64,000 nt of DNA from NCBI RefSeq assembly GCF_947496775.1, contig NZ_CANMDU010000001.1:558001-622000 (forward strand). Direction: 5' to 3'. Shown one piece after another: positions 18,543-26,090 of the stretch. The stretch is from an uncultured Maribacter sp. Lineage in GTDB: Bacteria > Bacteroidota > Bacteroidia > Flavobacteriales > Flavobacteriaceae. The position numbers were made by a program, and so were the translations under genes. Positions within the stretch are counted from its first letter, which is position 1. Each line of letters starts with the position of its first letter. The notes under the pieces were generated by a model. That model was not told where the DNA came from and ran no database searches. It saw only the letters and a list, made by a program, of their open reading frames with translations.

Positions 18543-18947
18543 TTATGCTTTAACTAGCTCATTATTCTCCCAATACGTAAATACACTTTCTAGCTTAGCC
18601 TCGTAATCCTCATATTTTAAGGGCTTTATAACATAACCGGCAATTCCAATTCTATAACATTCAAGCAAATCTGCTCTATTCTCAGATGTTGTCAAAACAA
18701 TTGTAGGAAGATACTTCAGTACTGGGTCTTCTTTTAAAATTCCTAAGAATTCTATCCCACTCATCTTAGGCATATTTAAATCTAAAAGAATAATATCTGG
18801 TAGAACCTCATCTGATCTTAGAAAATTAATAGCTTCTTCGCCATTTTTTGCTTCCGTTATTTTGTGCTTTAATTGTAACTTAGAAACTGTTCTATTCAGT
18901 TTCATTGTTTCAATAGCATCATCCTCAATAAAAAGTACATTTAACAT
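18543..18947 (-). CDS. Single-domain response regulator
   Basis: This 134-residue protein is only a receiver (Rcp1/CheY-like). It has the acidic pair E8-D9-D10, phospho-acceptor D56 in IILLDLNMP, T86/T87 in the switch position and K109-P110 near the end. With no output domain it may act by protein contact or as the phosphate carrier from the kinases to the Hpt protein downstream. It lies 87 bases upstream of the H-NOX gene on the same strand, so it probably opens the NO-sensor operon, although that gap could hold a separate promoter. Confidence 0.9.
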   Translation of the reverse strand: MLNVLFIEDDAIETMKLNRTVSKLQLKHKITEAKNGEEAINFLRSDEVLPDIILLDLNMPKMSGIEFLGILKEDPVLKYLPTIVLTTSENRADLLECYRIGIAGYVIKPLKYEDYEAKLESVFTYWENNELVKA

Positions 18948-19097
18948 GTTATAAGATTTATACTACAAATCTCTGTTAAAAGTTTGAATAAAAGAATTAA
19001 TTATCGGTTAAATGCATATTACCGTCGACGAATGGATTATTGATTTAGGTTAACAACTACAAAACAAAGCATTTCATCGATAAGATATAATAAAATA

Positions 19098-19115
19098 TAG
19101 GCTCGCAGGAGCCTA
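19098..19115 (-). terminator. Terminator after the MutS-like gene
   Basis: A 7-bp GC-rich stem (19098-19104 with 19109-19115, loop GCAG) lies just beyond the minus-strand stop codon at 19122 and is followed on that strand by a T-rich tract. Confidence 0.65.
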
Positions 19116-19121
19116 AACTTT

Positions 19122-20894
19122 TTAGTCCACTATTTCCATTTTCTTTAATAAAAAGGAGGCATTCATGTTTTTACAAATCCCATTTTTGAAAGTATAATCA
19201 AAATGTAGCTCGTTATTAATTATTTCGGCATCAAAATAATAGTTCTTTACCTGTGAAAATTCTTTTGCCGATTCGCACAAGCTTAAATCATGAGTAGCAA
19301 TAATACCGGTAGATTTAGACCGTACTAGTTTTTCTATAAATTTTCTTGAGCCGGTTGCTTTATCTGTACTATTTGTACCTTTTAAAATTTCATCTAAAAC
19401 TATAAAATAACGATCTAGTTGAATTTGGTCTACAATGAACTTAAGCCTTTTTAGTTCTGAAAAGAAATAAGATTCATCATCGGTAAGCGAATCCGTAGTA
19501 CGCATACTAGTAATTAACTTTATAGGAGCGTAATTTACCTCTTTAGCACATACTGGTAATCCTAAATTTGCCATGACTATTTGTAAAGAAACTGTTCTTA
19601 AAAAAGTACTTTTACCTGCCATATTTGCACCTGTGACAATAAAAAACTGCTCTTTTTCTATATTTATATCATTCAAAATAGTGCTCTTAGGATGTAACAA
19701 AGGATGCCCTGCGTCTTTGGCTTTAAGAACAGTACCGTTATCCTGTATAATAGGATAAGCGTACTGAGGATGGTTAAAAGCAAAATTGCCAAGACTATTA
19801 TATGCATCAAAAAAAGCAATAATATGAAACCATTTTTCTACCGATTTGCCATGCATAGCAATCCATTTTTCAATTTTATAACAAGTAGATAGTCCCCGTA
19901 AAAAAAGCCCGTTACCAAAAACCAAATAAACTATATTGTTATTTTGGTCCAAAGCTCCTAAATGACGTGAAAATTCGTGCAAAACTACGGACGTCTTTTT
20001 ATGGTTCGAGATTATCTCTTCTTTCTTTTTTTGCAATAAAACAGACTTAAATTCTGTATTCTCAATTATAGTTAGCAACTTGTTATACTGTTCAAACGTA
20101 TTTTGCACTTTTGAGGCGTTAGCCCCTAATCTTGTAATTTTTCTAGTAAAAATGCCTGTTATCCCTAATCCTATAAACATCCAAATTATTAAAGAAGATT
20201 CTGGAAGAACATTCATAAAATAGAGTACCAACATTCCTAAAGAGAGTACCGAAAAAACTAAAGGTATATGCTTCATTATTTCTGGCATAAATGGCGTATA
20301 GTTTTCTAACCATTTCTCAATAGCTTCTACCTGTGTTTCTGTTTTAGAAAGAGACGCTATTGCGGAATATTCTTGTCGCCATTTAGGTTTCGCAGCGAGT
20401 TCCTTAATAGCCTCTTGTTTTTCTGTTATATTATCAATATTATTTTCATTAAACAAATCTGCCAAAGTATTACTACCATGCATTAACGCCGTTCTATTGC
20501 AGTATTGATAAAAAGAACCTCTCCCAAATAAATCTATATCTTGACTGTAATGATGTAGCGGATTTTTATATTCTTTACCATCAGGCAGGTGATGAAATTT
20601 TCTTTCCTGAACCTGTATCTCCGTTTCATTAATAGCGATTAAAGCTTTTAACTTATTCCGTTGTTTTTGTAAATTACTATGCCTTGTTACCAGATACAAA
20701 AAAACTATTACTGTTATTAAAACAACAGCCACTATATATTTGGTATTACCATATAAAAGATAAATTGACAAAGCTGCCATACAAAAAACAAATAAACGTA
20801 GCATGCTAGAAGCATACAACTGCTTTTTTATTTTTGTCAATTTACTTTTGTACTTATGTATTTCTTGGGTATAAAAGGAAATTAATTCCTGCAT
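19122..20894 (-). CDS. Membrane-anchored MutS-family ATPase
   Basis: The 590-residue protein has a C-terminal MutS ATPase domain with Walker A GANMAGKST (422-430) and Walker B YFIVLDEILKGTN (496-508), plus a helical MutS core (about 255-400). Residues 31-69 hold two membrane helices and residues 209-250 two more. The mismatch-recognition domain of MutS and the Smr nuclease of MutS2 are absent. This MutS-like group is common in Bacteroidota and its function is unknown to me; a DNA-related membrane role is inference. It ends a minus-strand run, 40 bases after the MmcQ gene, and has its own terminator. Confidence 0.8.
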   Translation of the reverse strand: MQELISFYTQEIHKYKSKLTKIKKQLYASSMLRLFVFCMAALSIYLLYGNTKYIVAVVLITVIVFLYLVTRHSNLQKQRNKLKALIAINETEIQVQERKFHHLPDGKEYKNPLHHYSQDIDLFGRGSFYQYCNRTALMHGSNTLADLFNENNIDNITEKQEAIKELAAKPKWRQEYSAIASLSKTETQVEAIEKWLENYTPFMPEIMKHIPLVFSVLSLGMLVLYFMNVLPESSLIIWMFIGLGITGIFTRKITRLGANASKVQNTFEQYNKLLTIIENTEFKSVLLQKKKEEIISNHKKTSVVLHEFSRHLGALDQNNNIVYLVFGNGLFLRGLSTCYKIEKWIAMHGKSVEKWFHIIAFFDAYNSLGNFAFNHPQYAYPIIQDNGTVLKAKDAGHPLLHPKSTILNDINIEKEQFFIVTGANMAGKSTFLRTVSLQIVMANLGLPVCAKEVNYAPIKLITSMRTTDSLTDDESYFFSELKRLKFIVDQIQLDRYFIVLDEILKGTNSTDKATGSRKFIEKLVRSKSTGIIATHDLSLCESAKEFSQVKNYYFDAEIINNELHFDYTFKNGICKNMNASFLLKKMEIVD

Positions 20895-20934
20895 AAAATG
20901 TATCGTTTAAGGAAAAAATAGAAAATAAGACTAC

Positions 20935-21294
20935 CTAAGATAATGCATCTAACTCCCCTTTTAATTTCTTCGTAAATTTAGAAACAACCAAATCATAAGA
21001 ATGATTTATAAGTTCTTCAATTAGGTTGTTAGGAAGTTGTTCCAATAAAAGAGTATTCCAATGCACCTTACTCATATGATAGCCCGGAATAATATTTCCG
21101 TCATGCTCTTCTCTAAGCTCTATAGCTCTTTCTGGATTACATTTAAGATTTACTTGCGGTGGTCTTCTTTCCAATGCACATAAAGCAAACATTTTACCCA
21201 TTACTTTAAAAACAAGCGTATGTTCATCAAAAGGAAACTCCTCTGTTATTCCTTTTTTTCTTATACAGTACTCCCTAAATTCTTCTATATTCAT
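20935..21294 (-). CDS. MmcQ/YjbR-family protein
   Basis: This 119-residue protein begins MNIEEFREYCIRKKGITEEFPFD and contains the FKVMGKMFAL and VNLKCNPERA elements of the MmcQ/YjbR (CyaY-like fold) family. YjbR proteins have a DNA-binding-like fold, but no defined function is established. It lies nine bases after the Dabb gene and 40 bases before the MutS-like gene on the same strand. Nothing in it suggests enzyme activity. Confidence 0.85.
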   Translation of the reverse strand: MNIEEFREYCIRKKGITEEFPFDEHTLVFKVMGKMFALCALERRPPQVNLKCNPERAIELREEHDGNIIPGYHMSKVHWNTLLLEQLPNNLIEELINHSYDLVVSKFTKKLKGELDALS

Positions 21295-21303
21295 ATAACA
21301 TGC

Positions 21304-21702
21304 CTATTGCACAGGAACGGAATCAAAAACAATAACTTTTGTCCATAAATGACTAGACTCTTCTATGAATTTTAAGTGTACATCTTCTTCCTGATATTTT
21401 TGCTGGGCCTCCGCAGATTCAAAAGTAACAATCAATGAAAAAGTAAATGAACCATCTACAACCTCTCTACTTGCTTTTGGAGGGTATCCTATGAAATTCG
21501 TTTTTGCATATTTAGAAGCATTTAAAAACTTCTGTAAAGAAGCCACAAAACTTGCTTTATCTTCTTTACTTTCAGGGTTTTTTAGCCAAAAATAAACGGT
21601 ATGCGCAAAATTAGAATCGAATTCTTTCATAGTTTTTTTCTCTTGTCCGTAACTGTTTACGGCGCTTATTAATACAATTACAAGTATACCAATCTTTTTC
21701 AT
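21304..21702 (-). CDS. Secreted Dabb-domain (stress-responsive alpha-beta barrel) protein
   Basis: The 132-residue protein has a cleavable signal (MKKIGILVIVLISAVNSYGQ) and then a dimeric alpha-beta-barrel (Dabb) domain, with HTVYFWLKNPE at about 35-45 and the paired end segment near VHLKFIEESSHLW. Cytoplasmic Dabb proteins include stress proteins and small cyclase-like enzymes. The exported version in Bacteroidota has no known function. It is nine bases upstream of the MmcQ gene. Confidence 0.75.
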   Translation of the reverse strand: MKKIGILVIVLISAVNSYGQEKKTMKEFDSNFAHTVYFWLKNPESKEDKASFVASLQKFLNASKYAKTNFIGYPPKASREVVDGSFTFSLIVTFESAEAQQKYQEEDVHLKFIEESSHLWTKVIVFDSVPVQ

Positions 21703-21781
21703 TTAATTTATTTTTCTAATCATTTTATTATTATTCTATACTCAATTTTCAAATTCTTTACGGTTTTACTCTAAACAAAAA

Positions 21782-22417
21782 TCAGTTTCCAATTAATGTA
21801 TCCTGCTCCTGGCTCTTAAGTAATTTACTGTCTGGCAACTCTAATTTAGAGTAATCCAATTCCCAACCTATAGTTTCTACTATCTTTTCAATTAACAAAA
21901 CCGTATCTAAAGCTTCTTTCCTTGCAGATTCCATAAGGCCACTTTCTGGTATTTTATCTTCAATATGCTTTTTTGCTTCTTGGTTAAGCGTGGTTAAATC
22001 ATCTGGAGTAAAGGTATTAAAAAGCCCGTTTTTAATATCATAAAACTCCAATTCTGGAACTATCGATAAAATTTCTGGTTGCGGAAACTGCTCCAAAACA
22101 ATTTTTTTGCTCTTTGTATCTGCACGCATAAAAATTTTCTTAAGATCATACCCTATTTGTGCTTTGGCATTTATAACTATTAGAGCTTTCTTTTTACTGC
22201 TTACAAGACTTAAAAAACGTTCCTTAGTATTTTCATATTTATAAATTTCTGCAAAATCTCCTTCAACAGAAATTAATTTACAGACACTCCGAATTTTTTC
22301 TAACAAAACCGTCGACTGGTGTTTCGTTAGTTGTTTGTTTTCTTTCTTTTTAAAAATAGAATACCCCCAAAATGTACCTACAATACCAAGAAGTAAACCT
22401 AAAAAACTTTCTAACAT
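21782..22417 (-). CDS. DUF4230 membrane-anchored protein
   Basis: The 211-residue protein has an N-terminal membrane anchor (MLESFLGLLLGIVGTFWGYSIF) and then an exported DUF4230 domain (about 40-195) containing KLISVEGDFAEIYKYE and KALIVINAKAQIGYDL. The domain is widespread and its function is not established. It begins four bases after the DUF4260 gene, so they form one transcript. Confidence 0.8.
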   Translation of the reverse strand: MLESFLGLLLGIVGTFWGYSIFKKKENKQLTKHQSTVLLEKIRSVCKLISVEGDFAEIYKYENTKERFLSLVSSKKKALIVINAKAQIGYDLKKIFMRADTKSKKIVLEQFPQPEILSIVPELEFYDIKNGLFNTFTPDDLTTLNQEAKKHIEDKIPESGLMESARKEALDTVLLIEKIVETIGWELDYSKLELPDSKLLKSQEQDTLIGN

Positions 22418-22420
22418 ATC

Positions 22421-22777
22421 TTATTCTCCTTTTCCTATTTTTCCTAAATGGGTAAATTTAAATCCATCTTCATACTTTAAACCATATCCCAGCATTCTAT
22501 CAAAGGCTGCATGGGAGAATAATATGGTTCCCGCCAATTGCCAAAGTGGTAATTCAAAATATATGCCAATAAAATATAACAAAATGGCTATTCCTTTATG
22601 ATGAAGCAAATTATACGTTATTGCCCCTATTTTGGAATTTACCAAATATCCTAACATTCCAATGTCCGGTGTTAAAAATAATACTAAAAAAAGCCACCAA
22701 GAATATCCTAAGATAGAAAACATAAAAATACCTAAGCCTAACATGCAAAACTCCTCTATCTTTATACTATTTTTCAT
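22421..22777 (-). CDS. DUF4260 small membrane protein
   Basis: The 118-residue protein has three or four hydrophobic helices and the DUF4260 pattern, with FLTPDIGMLGYL and the C-terminal HAAFDRMLGYGLKY. Function is unknown. Its ATG overlaps the TGA stop of the cyclase-like gene (ATGA), and the DUF4230 gene follows at four bases, so the three are translationally coupled. Confidence 0.82.
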   Translation of the reverse strand: MKNSIKIEEFCMLGLGIFMFSILGYSWWLFLVLFLTPDIGMLGYLVNSKIGAITYNLLHHKGIAILLYFIGIYFELPLWQLAGTILFSHAAFDRMLGYGLKYEDGFKFTHLGKIGKGE

Positions 22778-23526
22778 GGTGTTATTACTTTATATAAAAT
22801 AGGTTTACTTGGGGAAGCATCATTATGAAACGGTGCCATTTGTAAATCTAACATATACGTACCATCTTCAATAGTATTATTTACATAAATTAATTCTGTA
22901 ATCGTGGCTTCTTTTCTTGCTTCTCCCGTTATATTCCAAAAAGCCTTATGTACTGCTAATGCGCCACCATCCTTTTCTTTGTCAACGGAAGGTAGATCTA
23001 TCAATAAATGTTGTATCCCTTTACCAACTAAAAATAATACCGATTCTTCTGTTAAATATGGGGGATTAGTATTTGAATATTGTTTACTTTTTTTATCCTC
23101 CAAATTCGGCAAAGTTCGTATTACCAGGGCTTCTCTCTTTTTATTCCCTAAAGCATATTGTAATTGCTTTTTAGATATAATGAAATCTTCCCCTAATTCT
23201 TCTGGAGCCACAGTGATTAATTCTGCTAAAAAGAAAAACTGTTTTAACTGCTCATTCACTGAATAAAACTCTTCTGTTATATGACCTAAACATTCTGTAT
23301 GCGTACCATGCGCATGCGGATTAAATGAAATATTATTAAAATTAGTAGAGCTTCCTTCTGTTACTTTTCCTATAAATTTTCCATCTCTATGAGCTTCTAT
23401 CATTGGGTGTTTAACATACCACGCATTCACATTAGAAGTATCTCCCTTTAGTGGCATAGAAATATCCAACGGTTGGTGTAAATTAATTTTTACAGTTTTA
23501 GTTTTATGTTGAATGGTTGCTAACAC
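22774..23526 (-). CDS. Cyclase/kynurenine-formamidase-like metal hydrolase
   Basis: The 250-residue protein belongs to the cyclase (KynB-like) family. The metal-binding signature is seen in NPHAHGTHTECLGHI (about residues 90-104), and LLIDLPSVDKEKDGG matches the second conserved block. Members hydrolyse small amides such as N-formylkynurenine, but no kynurenine gene is nearby, so substrate is open. The start is GTG at 23526; no ATG is available upstream in frame. It lies 29 bases downstream of hemW and overlaps the DUF4260 gene. Confidence 0.75.
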   Translation of the reverse strand: MLATIQHKTKTVKINLHQPLDISMPLKGDTSNVNAWYVKHPMIEAHRDGKFIGKVTEGSSTNFNNISFNPHAHGTHTECLGHITEEFYSVNEQLKQFFFLAELITVAPEELGEDFIISKKQLQYALGNKKREALVIRTLPNLEDKKSKQYSNTNPPYLTEESVLFLVGKGIQHLLIDLPSVDKEKDGGALAVHKAFWNITGEARKEATITELIYVNNTIEDGTYMLDLQMAPFHNDASPSKPILYKVITP

Positions 23527-23555
23527 AGTTTTTTATTGAAAGATTATATTTAATT

Positions 23556-24689
23556 CTAGTCTAATTTAACCATAAATAAATCGGAAGCAATTCCGTCGGT
23601 TAAAAAATTGCCTTTTCGTGTAACCAACAAAATACTATCCTCCATCTTTATTAAGCCTTCGGATATATGTTTTTTAGATTGCTTTACGATATATTTATAA
23701 TACTCCTCTCCAAATTCTGACTGAATTCTTTTTAAAGAAACACCCCAAATAGTTCGTAAACCAGTCATTACATACTCATTATAGGTATCCGTAATGGTTA
23801 ACACCTCTATTTCAGAAGGAAGTTCTCCTACTTCTATTGCTTTTATGTACTTAGGGTTATTAGCTACATTCCAACTCCTATTCTTACCATCATAAGAATG
23901 TGCCGAAGGTCCAATTCCCATATACCTTTTTCCTAACCAATAGGCAGTATTATTCTTAGAAAAATAATTAGGTTTCCCAAAATTAGAAACCTCATACCCA
24001 ATAAACCCTTCTTCCTCTAAACGTTCTTTTAAAATAAAAAAATGTTCTTGCGCCAACGCCTCGTCTAAAGGTGCTAATTGCCCTTTTTTAATAAAACTAG
24101 CCAAAGCCGTTTTTGGTTCTACCGTTAAAGCATAGCTAGATATATGTGGAATATTAAAAGACAATGCAGTTTCAATGTTTTGTAACCATCGTTCCTTTGC
24201 CATATTTGGCATTCCGTAAATTAAATCGATAGAAATATTATCAAATAGTGCTGTTGCTTCTTTTAAAGATTGATGTGCTTGTGTACTAGAATGTGCTCTA
24301 TTCATTAACTTTAAATCGTCCTCAAAGAAAGACTGTACACCAATACTTAATCTATTAATGTCTGATGCATGAAGTTGTTGTAACTTTTCAGAGGTTAAAT
24401 CATCTGGATTTGCCTCTAAAGTAATTTCTGGATTCTCTACAACTTTAAAATTATCATAAACTGTTTCTATAAGTTTATTAATTTCTGAGGTATCTAGCAC
24501 AGATGGTGTACCTCCTCCAAAATAAATTGTTTCTACAATGGCATCTTTAAACTCCACTTTTCGTTGTTCTAATTCTTTACCAATAGCAGAAAGCATAGCT
24601 TCTTTCTTTCCTAAACTAGTAGAAAAATGAAAATCGCAATAATGACATGCTTGCTTACAAAAAGGGATGTGGATGTATATTCCGCTCAT
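23556..24689 (-). CDS. hemW: Radical-SAM heme chaperone HemW
   Basis: The radical-SAM motif CKQACHYC gives C11, C15 and C18, followed by F20 and the family-typical MSGIYIHIPF start. The cofactor-binding GGGTPSVL lies near 62-69 and GVQSFFEDDL near 133-142, and a HemN_C domain ends the 377-residue protein. HemW carries heme to membrane respiratory enzymes and lacks coproporphyrinogen-oxidase activity. It differs from the true HemN encoded at 58081-59442. I start it at the ATG at 24689; a TTG at 24698 lies inside a heptanucleotide repeat and is less likely. The repeat begins seven bases upstream of the ATG. Confidence 0.9.
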   Translation of the reverse strand: MSGIYIHIPFCKQACHYCDFHFSTSLGKKEAMLSAIGKELEQRKVEFKDAIVETIYFGGGTPSVLDTSEINKLIETVYDNFKVVENPEITLEANPDDLTSEKLQQLHASDINRLSIGVQSFFEDDLKLMNRAHSSTQAHQSLKEATALFDNISIDLIYGMPNMAKERWLQNIETALSFNIPHISSYALTVEPKTALASFIKKGQLAPLDEALAQEHFFILKERLEEEGFIGYEVSNFGKPNYFSKNNTAYWLGKRYMGIGPSAHSYDGKNRSWNVANNPKYIKAIEVGELPSEIEVLTITDTYNEYVMTGLRTIWGVSLKRIQSEFGEEYYKYIVKQSKKHISEGLIKMEDSILLVTRKGNFLTDGIASDLFMVKLD

Positions 24690-24695
24690 TTTATT

Positions 24696-24765
24696 CAATT
24701 AGCAATTAGCAATTAGCAATTAGCAATTAGCAATTAGCAATTAGCAATTAGCAATTAGCAATTAG
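24696..24765. repeat. Heptanucleotide tandem repeat, ten copies
   Basis: The unit CAATTAG (CTAATTG on the minus strand) occurs ten times without a mismatch, followed by a partial copy. It lies directly upstream of the hemW start codon, in its leader or promoter. A unit of seven is not a multiple of three, so loss or gain of copies would shift spacing to any upstream element. Confidence 0.97.
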
Positions 24766-24866
24766 CAAAATTAAAATATATATGAGAGGTCTTTACTATT
24801 AAAAAACATAATTTTAAACAAAGCATTAAAAGTATTGTTCATTGTAAACTGATAATTGTTAATTGG

Positions 24867-25436
24867 TCACTTTTTACTTTTTACCTTTGTTACCCGAGAC
24901 TCATTTTGCTTCACAAAAGCGTCCCAACCAGTGTAACTTTTACCAACTTCAATTCTTCCAGAGTTATAAAAATGACACACCGCAGCTGCGAGTCCGTCTG
25001 TACTGTCTAAATTTTTAGGTAGTGTTTTTAAACTTAGAACACTTTGCAGCATCTTGGCAACTTGCTCTTTACTAGCATTACCATTACCCGTAACGGCCAT
25101 TTTTATCTTTTTAGGTAAATATTCCGTAATAGGTATTTGTCTAGATAAACCTGCCGCCATTGCTACACCTTGCGCTCTACCAAGTTTTAGCATAGACTGC
25201 ACATTCTTACCAAAAAATGGTGCTTCAATAGCAATTTCATCTGGATGGTACGTATCTATAAGTTCTATAGTACGCTCAAAAATAAGTTTTAGCTTGGTAT
25301 AAGGATCCTTATATTTTTGAAGTAGCAACTCATTTAACTGCACAAATTGCATCTTCTTATTAACCACCTTAATAACACCAAAACCCATTATTGTAGTTCC
25401 AGGGTCTATTCCTAATATAATTCTTTCGTTTGCCAA
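24867..25436 (-). CDS. ruvC: Crossover junction endodeoxyribonuclease RuvC
   Basis: The 189-residue protein begins MANERIILGIDPGTTIMGFG, with catalytic D11, the second acidic cluster in DEIAIEAPFFGKN and the late acidic pair in DSTDGLAAAVCHFY. RuvC cuts Holliday junctions during recombination repair. The start codon is TTG; the upstream frame closes three codons before. It lies six bases after the lipoprotein gene, so they share a transcript. Length and motifs are normal for the family. Confidence 0.95.
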   Translation of the reverse strand: MANERIILGIDPGTTIMGFGVIKVVNKKMQFVQLNELLLQKYKDPYTKLKLIFERTIELIDTYHPDEIAIEAPFFGKNVQSMLKLGRAQGVAMAAGLSRQIPITEYLPKKIKMAVTGNGNASKEQVAKMLQSVLSLKTLPKNLDSTDGLAAAVCHFYNSGRIEVGKSYTGWDAFVKQNESRVTKVKSKK

Positions 25437-25442
25437 ATTTCT

Positions 25443-25919
25443 TTAATTACTATGTAGTACTATCGGAATTCTATATTTTGTAGTAACAGGAATTCCTTTT
25501 TTTAATGCTGGGTCTATTTCTGGTAAGCTCTTAAGGCTTTGTATTATTACGCCATCAAACTCAGGCATTTGCTCTATAATTTTTATATCTTTCTCAATGT
25601 CTAAAACCTTTATTTTCCCAATGGTATCAATAACAAAAACCACGTACACTGTGGAATCCACTTCTGGTGTAATAGTAAACTCAAATTCTTTTAATGTGTT
25701 AGAAAAATGTGAAACTAGTTCCTTTTCAAAACAAGCTTTTTGTTCTTCTTTAGAAGCAGTTTCATCACAAGTATAAAAAAGCGGGTAATTATCTATAGCA
25801 TTCCAATTCATATGTAATAATTCTTGGTTTACTAATTGGCGAGTCTTTTCCTCTTTAGATACAAAAGGATTGCAGGAAGCTACGCAGCAAATAACCAGAA
25901 AGACCCAAACCTTATTCAT
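25443..25919 (-). CDS. TonB-C-like lipoprotein
   Basis: I use the ATG at 25919 because it opens a lipoprotein signal ending VASC with C16; an ATG 21 bases upstream adds seven residues before it. The 158-residue protein has a C-terminal TonB-like domain (VVFVIDTIGKIKVLD, then SLPEIDPALKKGIPVTTKYRIPI). The block CDETASKEEQKACFEK parallels CENKEDKRACFN in the BlaR1-like protein encoded next to it, so the two look paralogous. No membrane anchor for coupling to ExbBD is present, so it is not a normal TonB. It precedes ruvC by six bases. Confidence 0.7.
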   Translation of the reverse strand: MNKVWVFLVICCVASCNPFVSKEEKTRQLVNQELLHMNWNAIDNYPLFYTCDETASKEEQKACFEKELVSHFSNTLKEFEFTITPEVDSTVYVVFVIDTIGKIKVLDIEKDIKIIEQMPEFDGVIIQSLKSLPEIDPALKKGIPVTTKYRIPIVLHSN

Positions 25920-26041
25920 TTTATACGATTCTTTGGGCAAATTACAATTTTTTAAGGACTTTAATCTCTCCTAGAATTAAATTACCAAATGCTGCAACGA
26001 CATCTTAAAAAAGATAATCTTTAAAACATATAAAAACTAAA

Positions 26042-26065
26042 AATCCGAAGATTTCTCTTCGGATT
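26042..26065 (-). terminator. Terminator after the BlaR1-like gene
   Basis: A perfect 10-bp stem (26042-26051 with 26056-26065, loop TTTC) lies 26 bases beyond the minus-strand stop codon and is followed by a T-rich stretch on that strand. Confidence 0.75.
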
Positions 26066-26090
26066 ATAATGTAATATCTGGAATAAATTT

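Noticed and set aside
19122-20894. DNA mismatch-repair MutS
   Set aside because: The mismatch-recognition domain is missing and membrane helices are present.
24690-24698. TTG start for hemW at 24698
   Set aside because: It lies inside the repeat. The ATG at 24689 gives the family-typical start MSGIYIHIPF.
24696-24765. CRISPR-like array
   Set aside because: The repeat is a head-to-tail 7-bp unit with no spacers and no cas genes nearby.
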